Part shown: positions 38,728 through 49,515 of the stretch, in pieces
Layout of the letters: every line of letters starts with the position of its first letter
Numbering within the stretch: the first letter of the stretch is position 1
From: Bacteroidaceae bacterium
Lineage (GTDB): Bacteria; Bacteroidota; Bacteroidia; Bacteroidales; Bacteroidaceae
DNA length: 64,000 nt
Reading direction: 5' to 3'
Assembly (NCBI GenBank): GCA_902362375.1
Contig: CABIVS010000003.1
Span: forward strand, 538,060-602,059
Made by a program: the position numbers and the translations under genes
Notes under the pieces: generated by a model
Databases searched by the model: none
What the model was told of the DNA's origin: nothing
Seen by the model: the letters and a program-made list of their open reading frames with translations, nothing else

Positions 38728-38767
38728 AGCTAAAAATGTGAAGACGAGTTCAGATTATAAATAATAT

Positions 38768-38804
38768 AAATCGCCCCACTATAATCATTATAGCAGGGCG
38801 ATTT
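38768..38804. terminator. Bidirectional terminator
   Basis: AAATCGCCC (38768-38776) pairs with GGGCGATTT (38796-38804), with an inner CTATAAT/ATTATAG helix. T-runs on both sides serve the converging lipoprotein and MFS genes. Confidence 0.8.
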
Positions 38805-38819
38805 TATTTATATAGATTT

Positions 38820-40025
38820 CTATCCAATCTTTTTCTTCTTCAAATTAGGCAAAAAGAACGTGACTAATCCCAGTAGCGGCATATAAGCACAGATGTTATA
38901 TACATATTCAATGCTCGTTTTATCCGCTAAATTGCCAAGTACGGCAGATGCTACACCGGCCACTCCGAAAGCAAATCCAAAGAACAAACCGGATATCAAT
39001 CCAAGTTTGGTAGGAAGCAACTCCTGTGCATAAAGCAATATGGCAGGAAAAGCGGAAGAAAGCATCAATCCCACACAGAAGCTAAGGATAATAGTCCACA
39101 GCAGATTGGCATGTGGCATTAGTAAACTGAATGGGGCAGCTCCTAAAATAGAAGCCCAAATCACGTATTTACGTCCAATTCGGTCACCTACCGGTCCGCC
39201 AATTAATGTTCCGATAGCAGTAGCTACCAGGAAGATAAATAAATATAGCTGCGAATCTTGTACGCTTACATTGAATTTATGAATCAAGTAGAAAGTATAA
39301 TAACTCGTGAGACTCGCCATATAGATATATTTGGAGAAAATCAGGATCAGCAATATCGCGATTGAAAGGGCCGTTTTATCCATAGGCAAAGGAAGATGAA
39401 CAGGTTTTCTGATACTGACAGTCTGTGCTTTCATCCGGTTTAGATATGATTTATACCATTTGCAAATGGGGTACATCACTCCGATAGCAGCTAAGGCCAC
39501 AAATGCAAAAACGATGAGATGTTGCCTGCCATAAGGAGCCACCAACAGGGCAACCAACAAAGGACCTAATGAACCTCCGAAGTTACCACCTACCTGAAAG
39601 AGTGATTGTGCCAGTCCACGTTTTCCGCCGGAAGCAAGGAACGTGATACGGGAGGCTTCCGGATGCAGTACGGAAGAGCCAATTCCGATTAAGAATACGG
39701 AGGCTAATATCCAGTATAGATTATCAGAGAATGCTAAGTTTATCAAACCAATCAGTGTAAAGCTCATTCCGATAGGCAATGACCATGCGACGGGATGCTT
39801 ATCAAAGAAAATTCCGGTAATCGGTTGAAAAACTGAAGCGGAAAGTTGATAAACTAGTGTGATAAGTCCGATTTGCGCGAAACTAAGTCCTAAATCATCT
39901 TTGAATAAAGGATAAGATGCTGATAGCACCGACTGTAAGAGATCGTTGAGGCAATGCGAAAGACTCAATGCGATTAAAATGGAAAATGTAATTTTTCCTA
40001 CGGGTTGTTCCTGATTCTGTACCAT
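38820..40025 (-). CDS. MFS transporter, fosmidomycin-resistance (Fsr) type
   Basis: A 401-aa, 12-helix major facilitator. The N-terminal signature HCLNDLLQSVLSASYPLFKDDLGLSFAQIG, GSSVLHPEASRITFLASGGKRGLAQSLFQVGGNFGGSLGPL, and GPVGDRIGRKYVIWAS in the second half match the Fsr family. Efflux is the family expectation; the substrate is unproven. A TACCTTTG element on the minus strand (40067-40074) is the likely -7 box. Confidence 0.88.
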   Translation of the reverse strand: MVQNQEQPVGKITFSILIALSLSHCLNDLLQSVLSASYPLFKDDLGLSFAQIGLITLVYQLSASVFQPITGIFFDKHPVAWSLPIGMSFTLIGLINLAFSDNLYWILASVFLIGIGSSVLHPEASRITFLASGGKRGLAQSLFQVGGNFGGSLGPLLVALLVAPYGRQHLIVFAFVALAAIGVMYPICKWYKSYLNRMKAQTVSIRKPVHLPLPMDKTALSIAILLILIFSKYIYMASLTSYYTFYLIHKFNVSVQDSQLYLFIFLVATAIGTLIGGPVGDRIGRKYVIWASILGAAPFSLLMPHANLLWTIILSFCVGLMLSSAFPAILLYAQELLPTKLGLISGLFFGFAFGVAGVASAVLGNLADKTSIEYVYNICAYMPLLGLVTFFLPNLKKKKIG

Positions 40026-40186
40026 AATACCTATTTACTTTTGAAGTGGTCCTGAAAAATTGGCTGCAAAGGTACGTAAACTTCCCGTTTCTCTAAGACT
40101 AAGGATTGTAAATAGTCGTTAATTCGGTTTTGTGTTATTGAACTATTCTTCATACCCACTGTTGTTAAATAAAAAAGGAGGATTAT

Positions 40187-40432
40187 ATGAGCTTTATTTG
40201 GTATATCATTATTGGTATTGTGGCTGGATTCCTCGCAGGTAAAATAATGCGCGGCGGAGGTTTTGGTCTTGTTATAAACTTATTACTTGGTATTCTTGGA
40301 GGTGTACTGGGCGGTTGGGTATTTGCCCTTTTCGGACTGGCAGCTTCAGGACTGATCGGAAGTTTGATAACTTCCACCGTAGGAGCTATCCTTGTATTGT
40401 GGATTGCTTCCTTATTCTCGAAATCTAAATAG
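40187..40432 (+). CDS. GlsB/YeaQ/YmgE-family membrane protein
   Basis: An 81-aa protein with three hydrophobic helices and the family's glycine pattern: IIIGIVAGFLAGKIMRGGGFGLVINLLLGILGGVLGGW. Members are small stress-associated inner-membrane proteins of unclear activity. An excellent ribosome-binding site (AAAAAGGAGG) precedes the ATG. It is followed after 40 bp by another small membrane-associated protein. Confidence 0.9.
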   Translation: MSFIWYIIIGIVAGFLAGKIMRGGGFGLVINLLLGILGGVLGGWVFALFGLAASGLIGSLITSTVGAILVLWIASLFSKSK

Positions 40433-40472
40433 ATATATAATTTATTTTTAATCCTAAAAACAGAACTTAATT

Positions 40473-40760
40473 ATGGAATGTAGACATGGGAATTTCTGGA
40501 TTGGACTTGGAATTGGGTCAATCCTCGGCGCAGTAGCTTATCGTCTTTCACGTACAGCAAAAGCAAAACAATTAGAAAGTGAAATTTATAATGCTATCCA
40601 TCGCATAGGTCGTGATGCTGAAATAGCTGCTGCTCATGCTGAAAGAAAAGCAGTGGATCTTGGACTTAAAGCAGTAGAAACCGGTGCGGAAATTGCTGAT
40701 AAAGTAGCGGAAGAAGCCGATAAAGTGGCCGGAAAAGCAAAAGATAAGTGGGGGAAATAA
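40473..40760 (+). CDS. Small YtxH-like membrane-anchored protein
   Basis: A 95-aa protein with one short N-terminal hydrophobic segment (FWIGLGIGSILGAVAYRLS, 8-26) and a long amphipathic helix rich in Ala, Glu and Lys ending in AEEADKVAGKAKDKWGK, like YtxH/CsbD-type stress proteins. Probably co-transcribed with the GlsB-like gene and closed by the following terminator. Confidence 0.7.
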   Translation: MECRHGNFWIGLGIGSILGAVAYRLSRTAKAKQLESEIYNAIHRIGRDAEIAAAHAERKAVDLGLKAVETGAEIADKVAEEADKVAGKAKDKWGK

Positions 40761-40767
40761 GCCCTCC

Positions 40768-40815
40768 AAAACGGGTAATCGTTTTAAATAGAATCGGTTA
40801 CCTGTTTTGTTTTAT
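40768..40815 (+). terminator. Terminator after the small stress-protein pair
   Basis: AAAACGGGTAATCG (40768-40781) pairs with CGGTTACCTGTTTT (40795-40808), with one or two mismatches, followed by GTTTTAT. Confidence 0.75.
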
Positions 40816-40863
40816 ATATGTATAATCTTTTATTTCTAGCCTCATCAGTCATTATCTGAATAA

Positions 40864-40879
40864 TGTGTGCTCGAACACA
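40864..40879. promoter_or_regulatory. Candidate LacI-family operator, distal
   Basis: TGTGTGCTCGAACACA is a near-palindrome matching 13 of 16 positions with the proximal site at 41072-41087. The two are 208 bp apart, which would allow looping. The rest of the 40816-41150 gap is A+T-rich with no other recognised feature. Confidence 0.55.
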
Positions 40880-41071
40880 TATTGGTGTATATTCCCCATT
40901 ATTTTCACTTCCTTCAAGAATAAAAAGCTACTTTTTTTCTGATTTCTCATCTGATAAGTGCTTTTTTCTCTATACTATCTTTACTTTTTCTTATGTTTAA
41001 CAACATGTATACTTCCTGAATGTTGTAGTTAAAATGTTGATTATTAATAATATATTCTTTGTTGTGTATTA

Positions 41072-41121
41072 TGTGTGTGCGCACACACTATTGCTTAATT
41101 CAATAATTCATTTTACTTTTG
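41072..41121 (+). promoter_or_regulatory. LacI-gene promoter with overlapping operator
   Basis: The perfect palindrome TGTGTGTGCGCACACA (41072-41087) abuts a -33 element ATTG (41090-41093), followed after 20 nt by the -7 box TACTTTTG (41114-41121). Operator binding here should block the promoter, so autoregulation by the LacI protein is the natural inference. Confidence 0.65.
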
Positions 41122-41150
41122 CCGATGAAAAACAAGATACTTATCAATAG

Positions 41151-42224
41151 ATGGATAAAGAGTTTTCAAATATTCGGATTGTAGACATTGCCAAGATGGC
41201 AGGTGTCTCTGTTGGCACGGTAGATCGTGTCATCCATAATCGTGGAAGGGTATCTGAAGAAAATAGGAAAAAGGTACAGGCGATTCTGGAAATGGTACAT
41301 TACCAGCCCAATCTAATGGCACGTTCATTGGCAGCCTCCAAAAAGCAATATCATCTCCTTGCAGTTACTCCTTCTTTTGTTCAGGGAGAGTATTGGGAAG
41401 CTATTTCCGAAGGTATAGATAAAGCGGCGTCGGAAATGGAATCGTATAACATCACCATTACCAAACTCTTTTTCGATCAATATAATAACAAGACTTTTGA
41501 TGATATCATCCGCAATCTGCTGCATGAGAAAGTGGATGGGGTACTGATTGCGACTCTGTTTACGGATTCTGTTATCCGGCTTTCGCAGGAACTTGACAGG
41601 AATGAAATACCTTATGTATATGTTGACTCCAACATTGGAGGGCAACATCAACTGGCTTATTTCGGAACGGAGTCTTATGATGCCGGAGTGATTGCTGCCA
41701 GATTATTGATGGACCGGCTTTCTTCGTCTTCCGATATATTGATGGCGCGAATTATTCATAGTGGGAAGAATGACTCAAATCAGGGAAAGAACAGGCGGGA
41801 AGGTTTTTGCCATTATCTCACGCAAACAGGATTCAATGGAAATCTGCACGAAGTGGAACTGAAAATAAATGATTCAGTGTATAACTTCATGAAGCTGGAT
41901 GAAATCTTTGAAGCTAATCCAAACATAAATGGGGCTGTTATTTTTAATTCAACTTGCTATATCTTAGGGAATTATCTGAAAGCGAGAGGAATGCAGTCTG
42001 TCAAACTGGTTGGTTATGACCTTATCGGGAGAAATACACAGTTACTTTCCGAAGGTGTGATAACCGCATTGATTGCACAGCGTCCGGAGCGTCAGGGATA
42101 TGAGGGTGTTAAATCATTGTGCAATCATCTGTTATTCAAACAGAACAGTGAAAAGGTGAATTTGATGCCTATCGATATTCTCCTTAAAGAGAATCTGAAA
42201 TATTATCTGAACAATAAATTATAA
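41151..42224 (+). CDS. LacI-family transcriptional regulator
   Basis: A 357-aa regulator with an N-terminal helix-turn-helix (RIVDIAKMAGVSVGTVDRVIHNRGRVSEENRKKV, about 9-42), hinge (YQPNLMARSLAASKK) and a periplasmic-binding-protein-like effector domain (YHLLAVTPSF onwards). It is the first gene of the mannonate cluster, 21 bp before the SDR gene, so a hexuronate-pathway sugar acid is the likely effector. Two matching palindromes lie upstream. Confidence 0.92.
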   Translation: MDKEFSNIRIVDIAKMAGVSVGTVDRVIHNRGRVSEENRKKVQAILEMVHYQPNLMARSLAASKKQYHLLAVTPSFVQGEYWEAISEGIDKAASEMESYNITITKLFFDQYNNKTFDDIIRNLLHEKVDGVLIATLFTDSVIRLSQELDRNEIPYVYVDSNIGGQHQLAYFGTESYDAGVIAARLLMDRLSSSSDILMARIIHSGKNDSNQGKNRREGFCHYLTQTGFNGNLHEVELKINDSVYNFMKLDEIFEANPNINGAVIFNSTCYILGNYLKARGMQSVKLVGYDLIGRNTQLLSEGVITALIAQRPERQGYEGVKSLCNHLLFKQNSEKVNLMPIDILLKENLKYYLNNKL

Positions 42225-42245
42225 ACATATAAATTTGTAAGAACC

Positions 42246-44260
<2,015 letters not shown>

Positions 44261-44290
44261 GTAGAAATATATAATTAGTATTTTATCATA

Positions 44291-44338
44291 AAACACTACG
44301 GCTATTATTGATTGAAATAGTAGTTGTAGTGTTTTTTA
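44291..44338 (+). terminator. Rho-independent terminator after uxuA
   Basis: AAACACTAC (44291-44299) pairs with GTAGTGTTT (44326-44334), with an inner CTATT/AATAG helix and a trailing T-run. Confidence 0.8.
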
Positions 44339-44932
44339 TTTGTTTTTTTTCATCGGTTGAGGAATGAGTGAAGCAAATAAATCTCTCACATGTGTATCTT
44401 TGTCGGTTTTCTTCGCTTTTTTTGCTTTTTGGGGTTCGGGAATAATAAGTAAAGCTATTTGTGCACAAGCTTCGGCGTCTGCTAATGCGTGATGATGGTT
44501 CGTTAAGTCATATCCGCACCGGGCAGCTACCGTATGTAATTGATGATTGGGTAATTCTTTTCCGAATACCTTTCTCGAAGCGCGGCATGTGCAGTGAAAC
44601 TTGTAATTAGGGTAAGTCATCTCCCACAGTTCGTGAACTGCCCGAAGGCAACCTTCGTCAAAAGGACTGTTGTGCGCTACAAGTGGCAGACCGTCTATCA
44701 ACGGTTTGATTTCCGCCCATACTTCCGGAAATTCATCAGCTTCCATCGTGTCGTCGTAAGTTAAGCCATGGACAGCTGTTGTCCATTGAGTATAATAATT
44801 AGGGCGGGGACGGATCAGGCGATAGATTTTATTCGTTATTTTCCCTTCCCTTACAATGACAACTCCCACACTGCATACACTGGTACGTTTGCCGTTGGCT
44901 GTTTCAAAGTCTATAGCTGCAAAATTCCTCAT
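44336..44932 (-). CDS. DnaQ-like 3'-5' exonuclease
   Basis: A 198-aa DEDDh exonuclease. Exo I is FAAIDFETA; Exo II is LVAHNSPFDEGCL; Exo III is HHALADAEACAQIALLII, with the His-Asp pair. It resembles the stand-alone PolC/DnaQ-type exonuclease of Bacteroides. The C-terminal 35 residues are Lys-rich (KAKKAKKTDKD), perhaps for nucleic-acid contact. It is divergent from the AraC gene. Confidence 0.9.
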   Translation of the reverse strand: MRNFAAIDFETANGKRTSVCSVGVVIVREGKITNKIYRLIRPRPNYYTQWTTAVHGLTYDDTMEADEFPEVWAEIKPLIDGLPLVAHNSPFDEGCLRAVHELWEMTYPNYKFHCTCRASRKVFGKELPNHQLHTVAARCGYDLTNHHHALADAEACAQIALLIIPEPQKAKKAKKTDKDTHVRDLFASLIPQPMKKNK

Positions 44933-45007
44933 TTTATTTTATTGTTTTGGAATACAAATGTATGAATTAGAATTTATTCTCTTTATATTTGTCTGTAAAA
45001 TATATCC

Positions 45008-45832
45008 ATGTATACAGAATATCAGCCTTCTCATTTACTTGTTCCCTACATTGATAACTATTGGGAATTTAAGGGCAATCCGGAATATGGTATGCGCATC
45101 CATATTCTGCCGGATGGTTGTACCGATTTTATATTTACGCTGGGAGAGGTGGCTAATGCTGTTGAAGAAGGAAGTCTGATTATGCAACCTTATCGTTCCT
45201 ATTTCGTAGGACCCATGACGAAGTACTCCGAACTTGTCACTTATGCTGAATCCGTTCATATGTTTGGCGTTCGTTTTTTACCTTGTGGTCTGTCTTGCTT
45301 TACAAACCTGCCTTTGCACGAGTTTGTGAATAGCAGAATCAGTGTTAATGAGATGAAGGCTGTTTTTGATGACACTTTTATTGAAAAATTAGGTGAGCAG
45401 AAGCATGTGGCAGATCGAATACGAGTAGTGGAGGAATATTTGCTGGCATATTTGGCGCGCCATTATCAGCCTGCTGATTCGCACGTCGCTATGGCAGTGA
45501 ACATGATTAATCATTCCGGAGGAAAACGTTCAGTTCGCAGCTTGATGGATGACGTCTGTTTGTGTCAGCGTCATTTTGAGAGGAAGTTCAAGCATTATAC
45601 CGGATTTACTCCTAAAGAATACAGCCGTATTGTCAAATTTAAGAATGCTGTGGAATTATTGAGAACCACGACATCAGCCAACCTGTTGACTACGGCGGTT
45701 GATGCAGGATATTATGATTTAGCGCATTTTTCAAAAGAGATTAAGTCGATGTCCGGCAATACTCCTGCGTCTTTTCTTTCCCTTACAGTTCCGCAAGAAA
45801 CCACACTTACTTATATCGAGCCACAGAGATAG
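45008..45832 (+). CDS. AraC-family transcriptional regulator
   Basis: A 274-aa regulator. The N-terminal half (YQPSHLLVPYIDNYWEFKGN, ILPDGCTDFIFTLG, FGVRFLPCGLSCFTN) matches the DUF6597-type domain found in AraC proteins. The C-terminal HTH_18 domain is at about 165-265 (SVRSLMDDVCLCQRHFERKFKHYTGFTPKEYSRIVKFKNAV). The next gene, a PNPOx-like protein, is on the same strand and could be its target. A TATATTTG -7 box lies at 44984-44991. Confidence 0.9.
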   Translation: MYTEYQPSHLLVPYIDNYWEFKGNPEYGMRIHILPDGCTDFIFTLGEVANAVEEGSLIMQPYRSYFVGPMTKYSELVTYAESVHMFGVRFLPCGLSCFTNLPLHEFVNSRISVNEMKAVFDDTFIEKLGEQKHVADRIRVVEEYLLAYLARHYQPADSHVAMAVNMINHSGGKRSVRSLMDDVCLCQRHFERKFKHYTGFTPKEYSRIVKFKNAVELLRTTTSANLLTTAVDAGYYDLAHFSKEIKSMSGNTPASFLSLTVPQETTLTYIEPQR

Positions 45833-45912
45833 ATTGGTAAAAGTCGCTTTTTTACAATAGAATGGGAAGATATGCCGTTACCTTTGCAAGGTTAATAAAA
45901 ACCAATCAGTTT

Positions 45913-46329
45913 ATGACCACAAAAACAATGAAAGAGAAAGCAGCAGAATTGTTGCAAAGATGTGAAGTAGTTACCCTTGCTTCTGTGAATAAAGAAGGTT
46001 ATCCCCGTCCTGTACCGATGAGTAAAATCCTGGCAGAAGGAATTGCCACTATCTGGATGTCTACCGGAGCAGATTCACTAAAAACAATAGACTTCTTATC
46101 GAATCCGAAAGCAGGATTATGCTTTCAGGATAAAGGAGACAGCGTGGCGTTAACGGGGAAAGTGGAAGTTGTAACCGACGAAAAGATGAAGCAGGAACTT
46201 TGGCAGGACTGGTTTATCGATCATTTTCCCGGTGGCCCCGCTGATCCCGGCTATGTCTTGTTGAAATTTGAATCGAATCACGCAACTTATTGGATTGAAG
46301 GAACATTTATCCATAAGAAACTCGACTAA
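45913..46329 (+). CDS. Pyridoxamine 5'-phosphate oxidase-like flavin protein
   Basis: About 138 aa from ATG at 45913. An earlier in-frame ATG at 45862 precedes a TACCTTTG -7 element (45879-45886) and is unlikely. The split-barrel fold is shown by VTLASVNKEGYPRPVPMSKI, IWMSTGADSLKTIDFLSNPKAGLCFQ and VALTGKVEVVTDE. This family includes general-stress protein 26-like members that bind FMN, F420 or heme. The substrate is not predictable. Confidence 0.85.
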   Translation: MTTKTMKEKAAELLQRCEVVTLASVNKEGYPRPVPMSKILAEGIATIWMSTGADSLKTIDFLSNPKAGLCFQDKGDSVALTGKVEVVTDEKMKQELWQDWFIDHFPGGPADPGYVLLKFESNHATYWIEGTFIHKKLD

Positions 46330-46372
46330 TTTTACTCGGAAAGATAAGGAATACCGGATTGATTTAATGAGA

Positions 46373-46495
46373 GTGTGTCAAAACGCAGATTATCGCAGAT
46401 TATTTCAATTGTATTGATGTATTAATCGACGACTTATAAAATTATTTCTGCGATAATTTGCGTTAATCTGCGTTTTATTATTCATTATGACACAC
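46373..46495. repeat. Palindromic element with CGCAGATTA tandem units
   Basis: GTGTGTCA (46373-46380) and TGACACAC (46488-46495) bound the element. Inner arms carry tandem CGCAGATTA units that pair as a helix of more than 20 bp, with an 11-nt insertion in the 3' arm. It differs in sequence from the TTAGGCACGG repeats but has the same design. It lies between the converging PNPOx-like and ABM genes. Confidence 0.85.
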
Positions 46496-46508
46496 CTTCG
46501 TAATTCAT

Positions 46509-46784
46509 TTAGAATTCGAATCTCTCTAATTTCATTTCAGCCAATTTCTGAATGATACCTACATATTGAGCGAAATGAGGAGATTTTTCGTGTGCTGCCA
46601 ATACTTCGGCATTCTGCCAAGTTTCGCAAATCATGAAAACGTCAGGACGCGTGCTGCTTTCGAAAGTATCATAAGCAATGCATCCTTCTTCTTTTAAAGA
46701 ACAGGCAGTCAGTTCTTTTGCCGCTTTTATCGCTTCTTCGCGGTTGGATTCGTTTACACGAACAAAAACATTTAATCTGATCAT
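46509..46784 (-). CDS. Antibiotic biosynthesis monooxygenase (ABM/YgiN-like) protein
   Basis: A 91-aa ferredoxin-like-fold protein: MIRLNVFVRVNESNREEAIKAAKEL, KEEGCIAYDTFESSTRPDVFMICETWQNAEVLAAHEKSPHF. Such small proteins act as quinol monooxygenases or carry no proven activity. A TATCTTTG element on the minus strand (46848-46855) is the likely -7 box. Confidence 0.88.
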   Translation of the reverse strand: MIRLNVFVRVNESNREEAIKAAKELTACSLKEEGCIAYDTFESSTRPDVFMICETWQNAEVLAAHEKSPHFAQYVGIIQKLAEMKLERFEF

Positions 46785-46927
46785 AGTCTTTTTTATTTAT
46801 ATGATTAAAAGAATCACTTTCTCACAGTATCTGTGAAAAGCCGAAGGCAAAGATACTATTTTTCTATACTTCTGGTGAGCTTATTTCAAAATTTCATATA
46901 AACTTCATGCCATCCTGAAAAAACTAT

Positions 46928-46935
46928 TATATTTG
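46928..46935 (+). promoter_or_regulatory. -7 element upstream of the rteC-like gene
   Basis: TATATTTG at 46928-46935 fits the Bacteroides -7 box, without a clear TTTG at -33. If used, it gives an unusually long leader of about 235 nt before the gene at 47178. I see no named RNA motif in that leader; the rest of the 46785-47177 gap holds only the ABM promoter element. Confidence 0.45.
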
Positions 46936-47177
46936 CATCTGAATTCTAAAAGCAATGATTTTGGGCACAATTCTTAAATTTGTTATAGCTTACTATTAGC
47001 CTCATAAACCACAGGCTAATTTCTTTCGTTTGAGTAGTTCTATACTTGAACAGGTTTTTCATTTTATCATTTTTATTATTCACTGCATCGTTTTTCAAGA
47101 CTGATGCAATTTAGCTATTCAAGCTTTCAGTCCGGTTCATAGTAATCAGATGGGAGTGGTGGATGCGTTGAGAATGA

Positions 47178-48017
47178 ATGGAAAATTTCGTAAGAAATAG
47201 TAAGCTGAACATAGAAGAAGAAATAAAAAGGATCGAGCTACAGTCGGTTGATCCTTTGGATAGAATCAGGCAGATCATTGGTGTCCTACAGGTTTCACTG
47301 ACTTCGCTGAAAACAGCAGTTGCCGGATATCAGTTTCGAAGTGCTGAAGAAGAGATTCTTTTCTTTAAAGTATCGAAACCGCAGATTTCCGGTCTGTTGA
47401 TGTTTTATGTCCGTTTGTATCAGATTGAAAAGAATCGTATCGGCAAATCTCTGTCCTCCCAATGCAGATATCTGAAGATTGAATTGGAGAACCTGCAAAA
47501 AACATTTTCGAATAATAGCTTTTATGAATATTATCGTGCCGGTCGGACAGAGTTTGATAACCACTATTTTATTCGGGAGAATTATGATATTCTTTCTGAT
47601 ATACATTGTCATCTATTGGATAGAGATACTTCTTTTACCACCTTGCATGATTCGAGTGTTGCAGAAATTCTGGCGAATAATCGTTTGATAGAATATATGT
47701 CGGAGGAAATTGAGCAGCTGACAGAGAAACTTCATCTTAAATTTACTTCCATTGTAGACAGTAAGCTGTTGCAATGGACGGACAGTAAAGTGGCTTTGGT
47801 TGAGTTTATCTACGCTTTGTATGCAGGTAAATGCTTTAATAATGGAAATACGAGTTTGAAAGACATTGCTTTTTGTTGCGAAACACTGTTTAATATCGAG
47901 ATAGGTGACTTTTATCGTATATTCTTGGAAATCAGGAATAGAAAGAAAAGCAGGACCCTATTTCTGGATAAGTTGAAAGAACAGATTATAAAGATGATGG
48001 ATGAGCTTGACAGATAA
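47178..48017 (+). CDS. RteC-family protein
   Basis: A 279-aa protein whose C-terminal half matches RteC, the CTnDOT excision regulator: LLQWTDSKVALVEFIYALYAGKCFNNGNTSLKDIAFCCETLFNIEIGDFYRIFLEIRNRKKSRTLFLDKLKEQII, a winged-helix-like domain. The N-terminal helical region is more divergent. No integrase, excisionase, rteA/rteB or mobilisation gene is nearby, so this is an orphan chromosomal member. The start at 47178 is one of two close ATGs; the other is out of frame. Function beyond DNA binding is unknown. Confidence 0.85.
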   Translation: MENFVRNSKLNIEEEIKRIELQSVDPLDRIRQIIGVLQVSLTSLKTAVAGYQFRSAEEEILFFKVSKPQISGLLMFYVRLYQIEKNRIGKSLSSQCRYLKIELENLQKTFSNNSFYEYYRAGRTEFDNHYFIRENYDILSDIHCHLLDRDTSFTTLHDSSVAEILANNRLIEYMSEEIEQLTEKLHLKFTSIVDSKLLQWTDSKVALVEFIYALYAGKCFNNGNTSLKDIAFCCETLFNIEIGDFYRIFLEIRNRKKSRTLFLDKLKEQIIKMMDELDR

Positions 48018-48125
48018 ATTTCAGGGCGTCTTGTGACATCTTGTGAATTATACAAATGGCTAATCTCCAACTTTGCGGAGAAATATAATTGATTCACAAA
48101 GAAAGATAATCGCTTTTGTATAGTT

Positions 48126-48728
48126 ATGGAAACAACATTTACATGGGAAATAAGGGTGAAGAATTGCCCCTTATTAATTAAGAAATGCAGTCACTGTGAT
48201 AGTGACCGCTTTTATTGCAGTGATAAGTTCAGGATGAATGCACAAAAGAAAAACATTGATGTCTGGCTGATTTATAGATGTGTGAAATGTGATAACACTT
48301 GTAATATGACTCTGTTATCACGAACAAAAACCGACTTGATAGATAAGAAGCTCTTTCACAGCTTTTCTATGAATGACAGGGAAGTTGCCTGGCAATATGC
48401 TTTTTCTGCCGGAGTGGCAAGCAGGAATAATCTTCAATTAGATTATGACAGTGTTGAATATGAAGTGATAAATACCGTCTCTTTAGAAGATATCCTGAAT
48501 ATGAGTAGTGAGATCATAAGTATCCGAGTCAAATGTGATTTCGACTTGAACCTTAAATTATCTTCGTTGATAAAAAGATGTCTTCCTCTTTCCAGTACCC
48601 GCTTGAAGCTGCTGTTTGAAAAAGGGTATATTTCTTTACTTTCCGGCAAAACATCTTCCAAGTGTAAGGTAAAGAATGGCGATACTATTTTGATAGATCG
48701 AAAAAGCCTGATTGATTTCTTGGGATAA
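48126..48728 (+). CDS. DUF1062-family protein
   Basis: A 200-aa protein with two N-terminal Cys pairs (KKCSHCDSDRFYCSDKFRMN and RCVKCDNTC) that look like a zinc ribbon, and a C-terminal half ending KCKVKNGDTILIDRKSLIDFL reminiscent of an S4-like RNA-binding end (LIKRCLPLSSTRLKLLFEKGYISLL). The DUF1062 family has no known function; the zinc-ribbon plus S4-like layout suggests RNA binding (inference). It lies 108 bp after the RteC-like gene. Confidence 0.8.
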   Translation: METTFTWEIRVKNCPLLIKKCSHCDSDRFYCSDKFRMNAQKKNIDVWLIYRCVKCDNTCNMTLLSRTKTDLIDKKLFHSFSMNDREVAWQYAFSAGVASRNNLQLDYDSVEYEVINTVSLEDILNMSSEIISIRVKCDFDLNLKLSSLIKRCLPLSSTRLKLLFEKGYISLLSGKTSSKCKVKNGDTILIDRKSLIDFLG

Positions 48729-48813
48729 AATCGGTTTTACAGTTTTTTTTAATAGCTTTGTGAAATGATCATTCGCATTCTGTAAAAGAGGTTGTACTAT
48801 TAAGATTGAAGAT

Positions 48814-49515
48814 ATGAAAAAGGTATGTTTATTCGCTTTTATTTTGTTTGCTTGGAGTATCGTTGTGAATGCACAGGAAAGTGATGGACGATACGTTGAA
48901 GTGACCGGTTCTTCTGAAATAGAAGTCGTTCCGGATGAGATTCATTTTCTGATTCAGATTAAGGAGTATTGGCAAGAAGAATACACCGGTAAATCAAAAA
49001 AAGAAGAAGATTTCCGGACGAAAGTGCCATTGGCAATGATAGAGAAAGATTTGCGTAAAAGTTTGCGCAAAATCGGAATAACGGATGATGCTATCCGCAC
49101 ACAGGAAATAGGAGATTATTGGCGCCAGAGAGGAAAGGAATTTCTGATAGGTAAGCAATTGGATATCCGGCTTACGGATTTTGAGCAGATTAACTCTATT
49201 ATTCGTTCGGTCAATACGTGGGGAATTGAGTCCATGCGCATCGGAGAACTCAAACATAAGGATTTGCCAATGTATCGGAAACAGGGTAAGATTGAAGCAC
49301 TGAAGGCTGCCCGTGAGAAAGCATCTTATCTGGTGGAAGCGATGGGGCAGCAGTTGGGTGAAGTGATTCGTATCATCGAACCTGCCGATAATAACATAAG
49401 CCGTTATCTTCCTTTCGAGGCGCAGAGCAATGTAAGCATGGGTACGGCAGCTACCGAGCAGTACCGGGTTATCAAGCTACGGTATGAAATGACGGCTCGT
49501 TTTGCCATTCAATAA
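48814..49515 (+). CDS. SIMPL-domain (DUF541) exported protein
   Basis: A 233-aa protein with a signal peptide (1-20, SIVVNAQ) and the SIMPL domain: RYVEVTGSSEIEVVPDEIHFLIQIKE, IRTQEIGDYW, and GKIEALKAAREKASYLVEAMGQQLGEVIRI. These proteins are periplasmic and of undefined role. Single gene with promoter upstream; the rsgA promoter starts right at its 3' end. Confidence 0.9.
   Translation: MKKVCLFAFILFAWSIVVNAQESDGRYVEVTGSSEIEVVPDEIHFLIQIKEYWQEEYTGKSKKEEDFRTKVPLAMIEKDLRKSLRKIGITDDAIRTQEIGDYWRQRGKEFLIGKQLDIRLTDFEQINSIIRSVNTWGIESMRIGELKHKDLPMYRKQGKIEALKAAREKASYLVEAMGQQLGEVIRIIEPADNNISRYLPFEAQSNVSMGTAATEQYRVIKLRYEMTARFAIQ

Noticed and set aside
46900..48100. Remnant conjugative transposon around the rteC-like gene
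   Set aside because: No integrase, mobilisation, tra or resistance gene and no att-like repeat was seen; the flanking genes are ordinary chromosomal ones.
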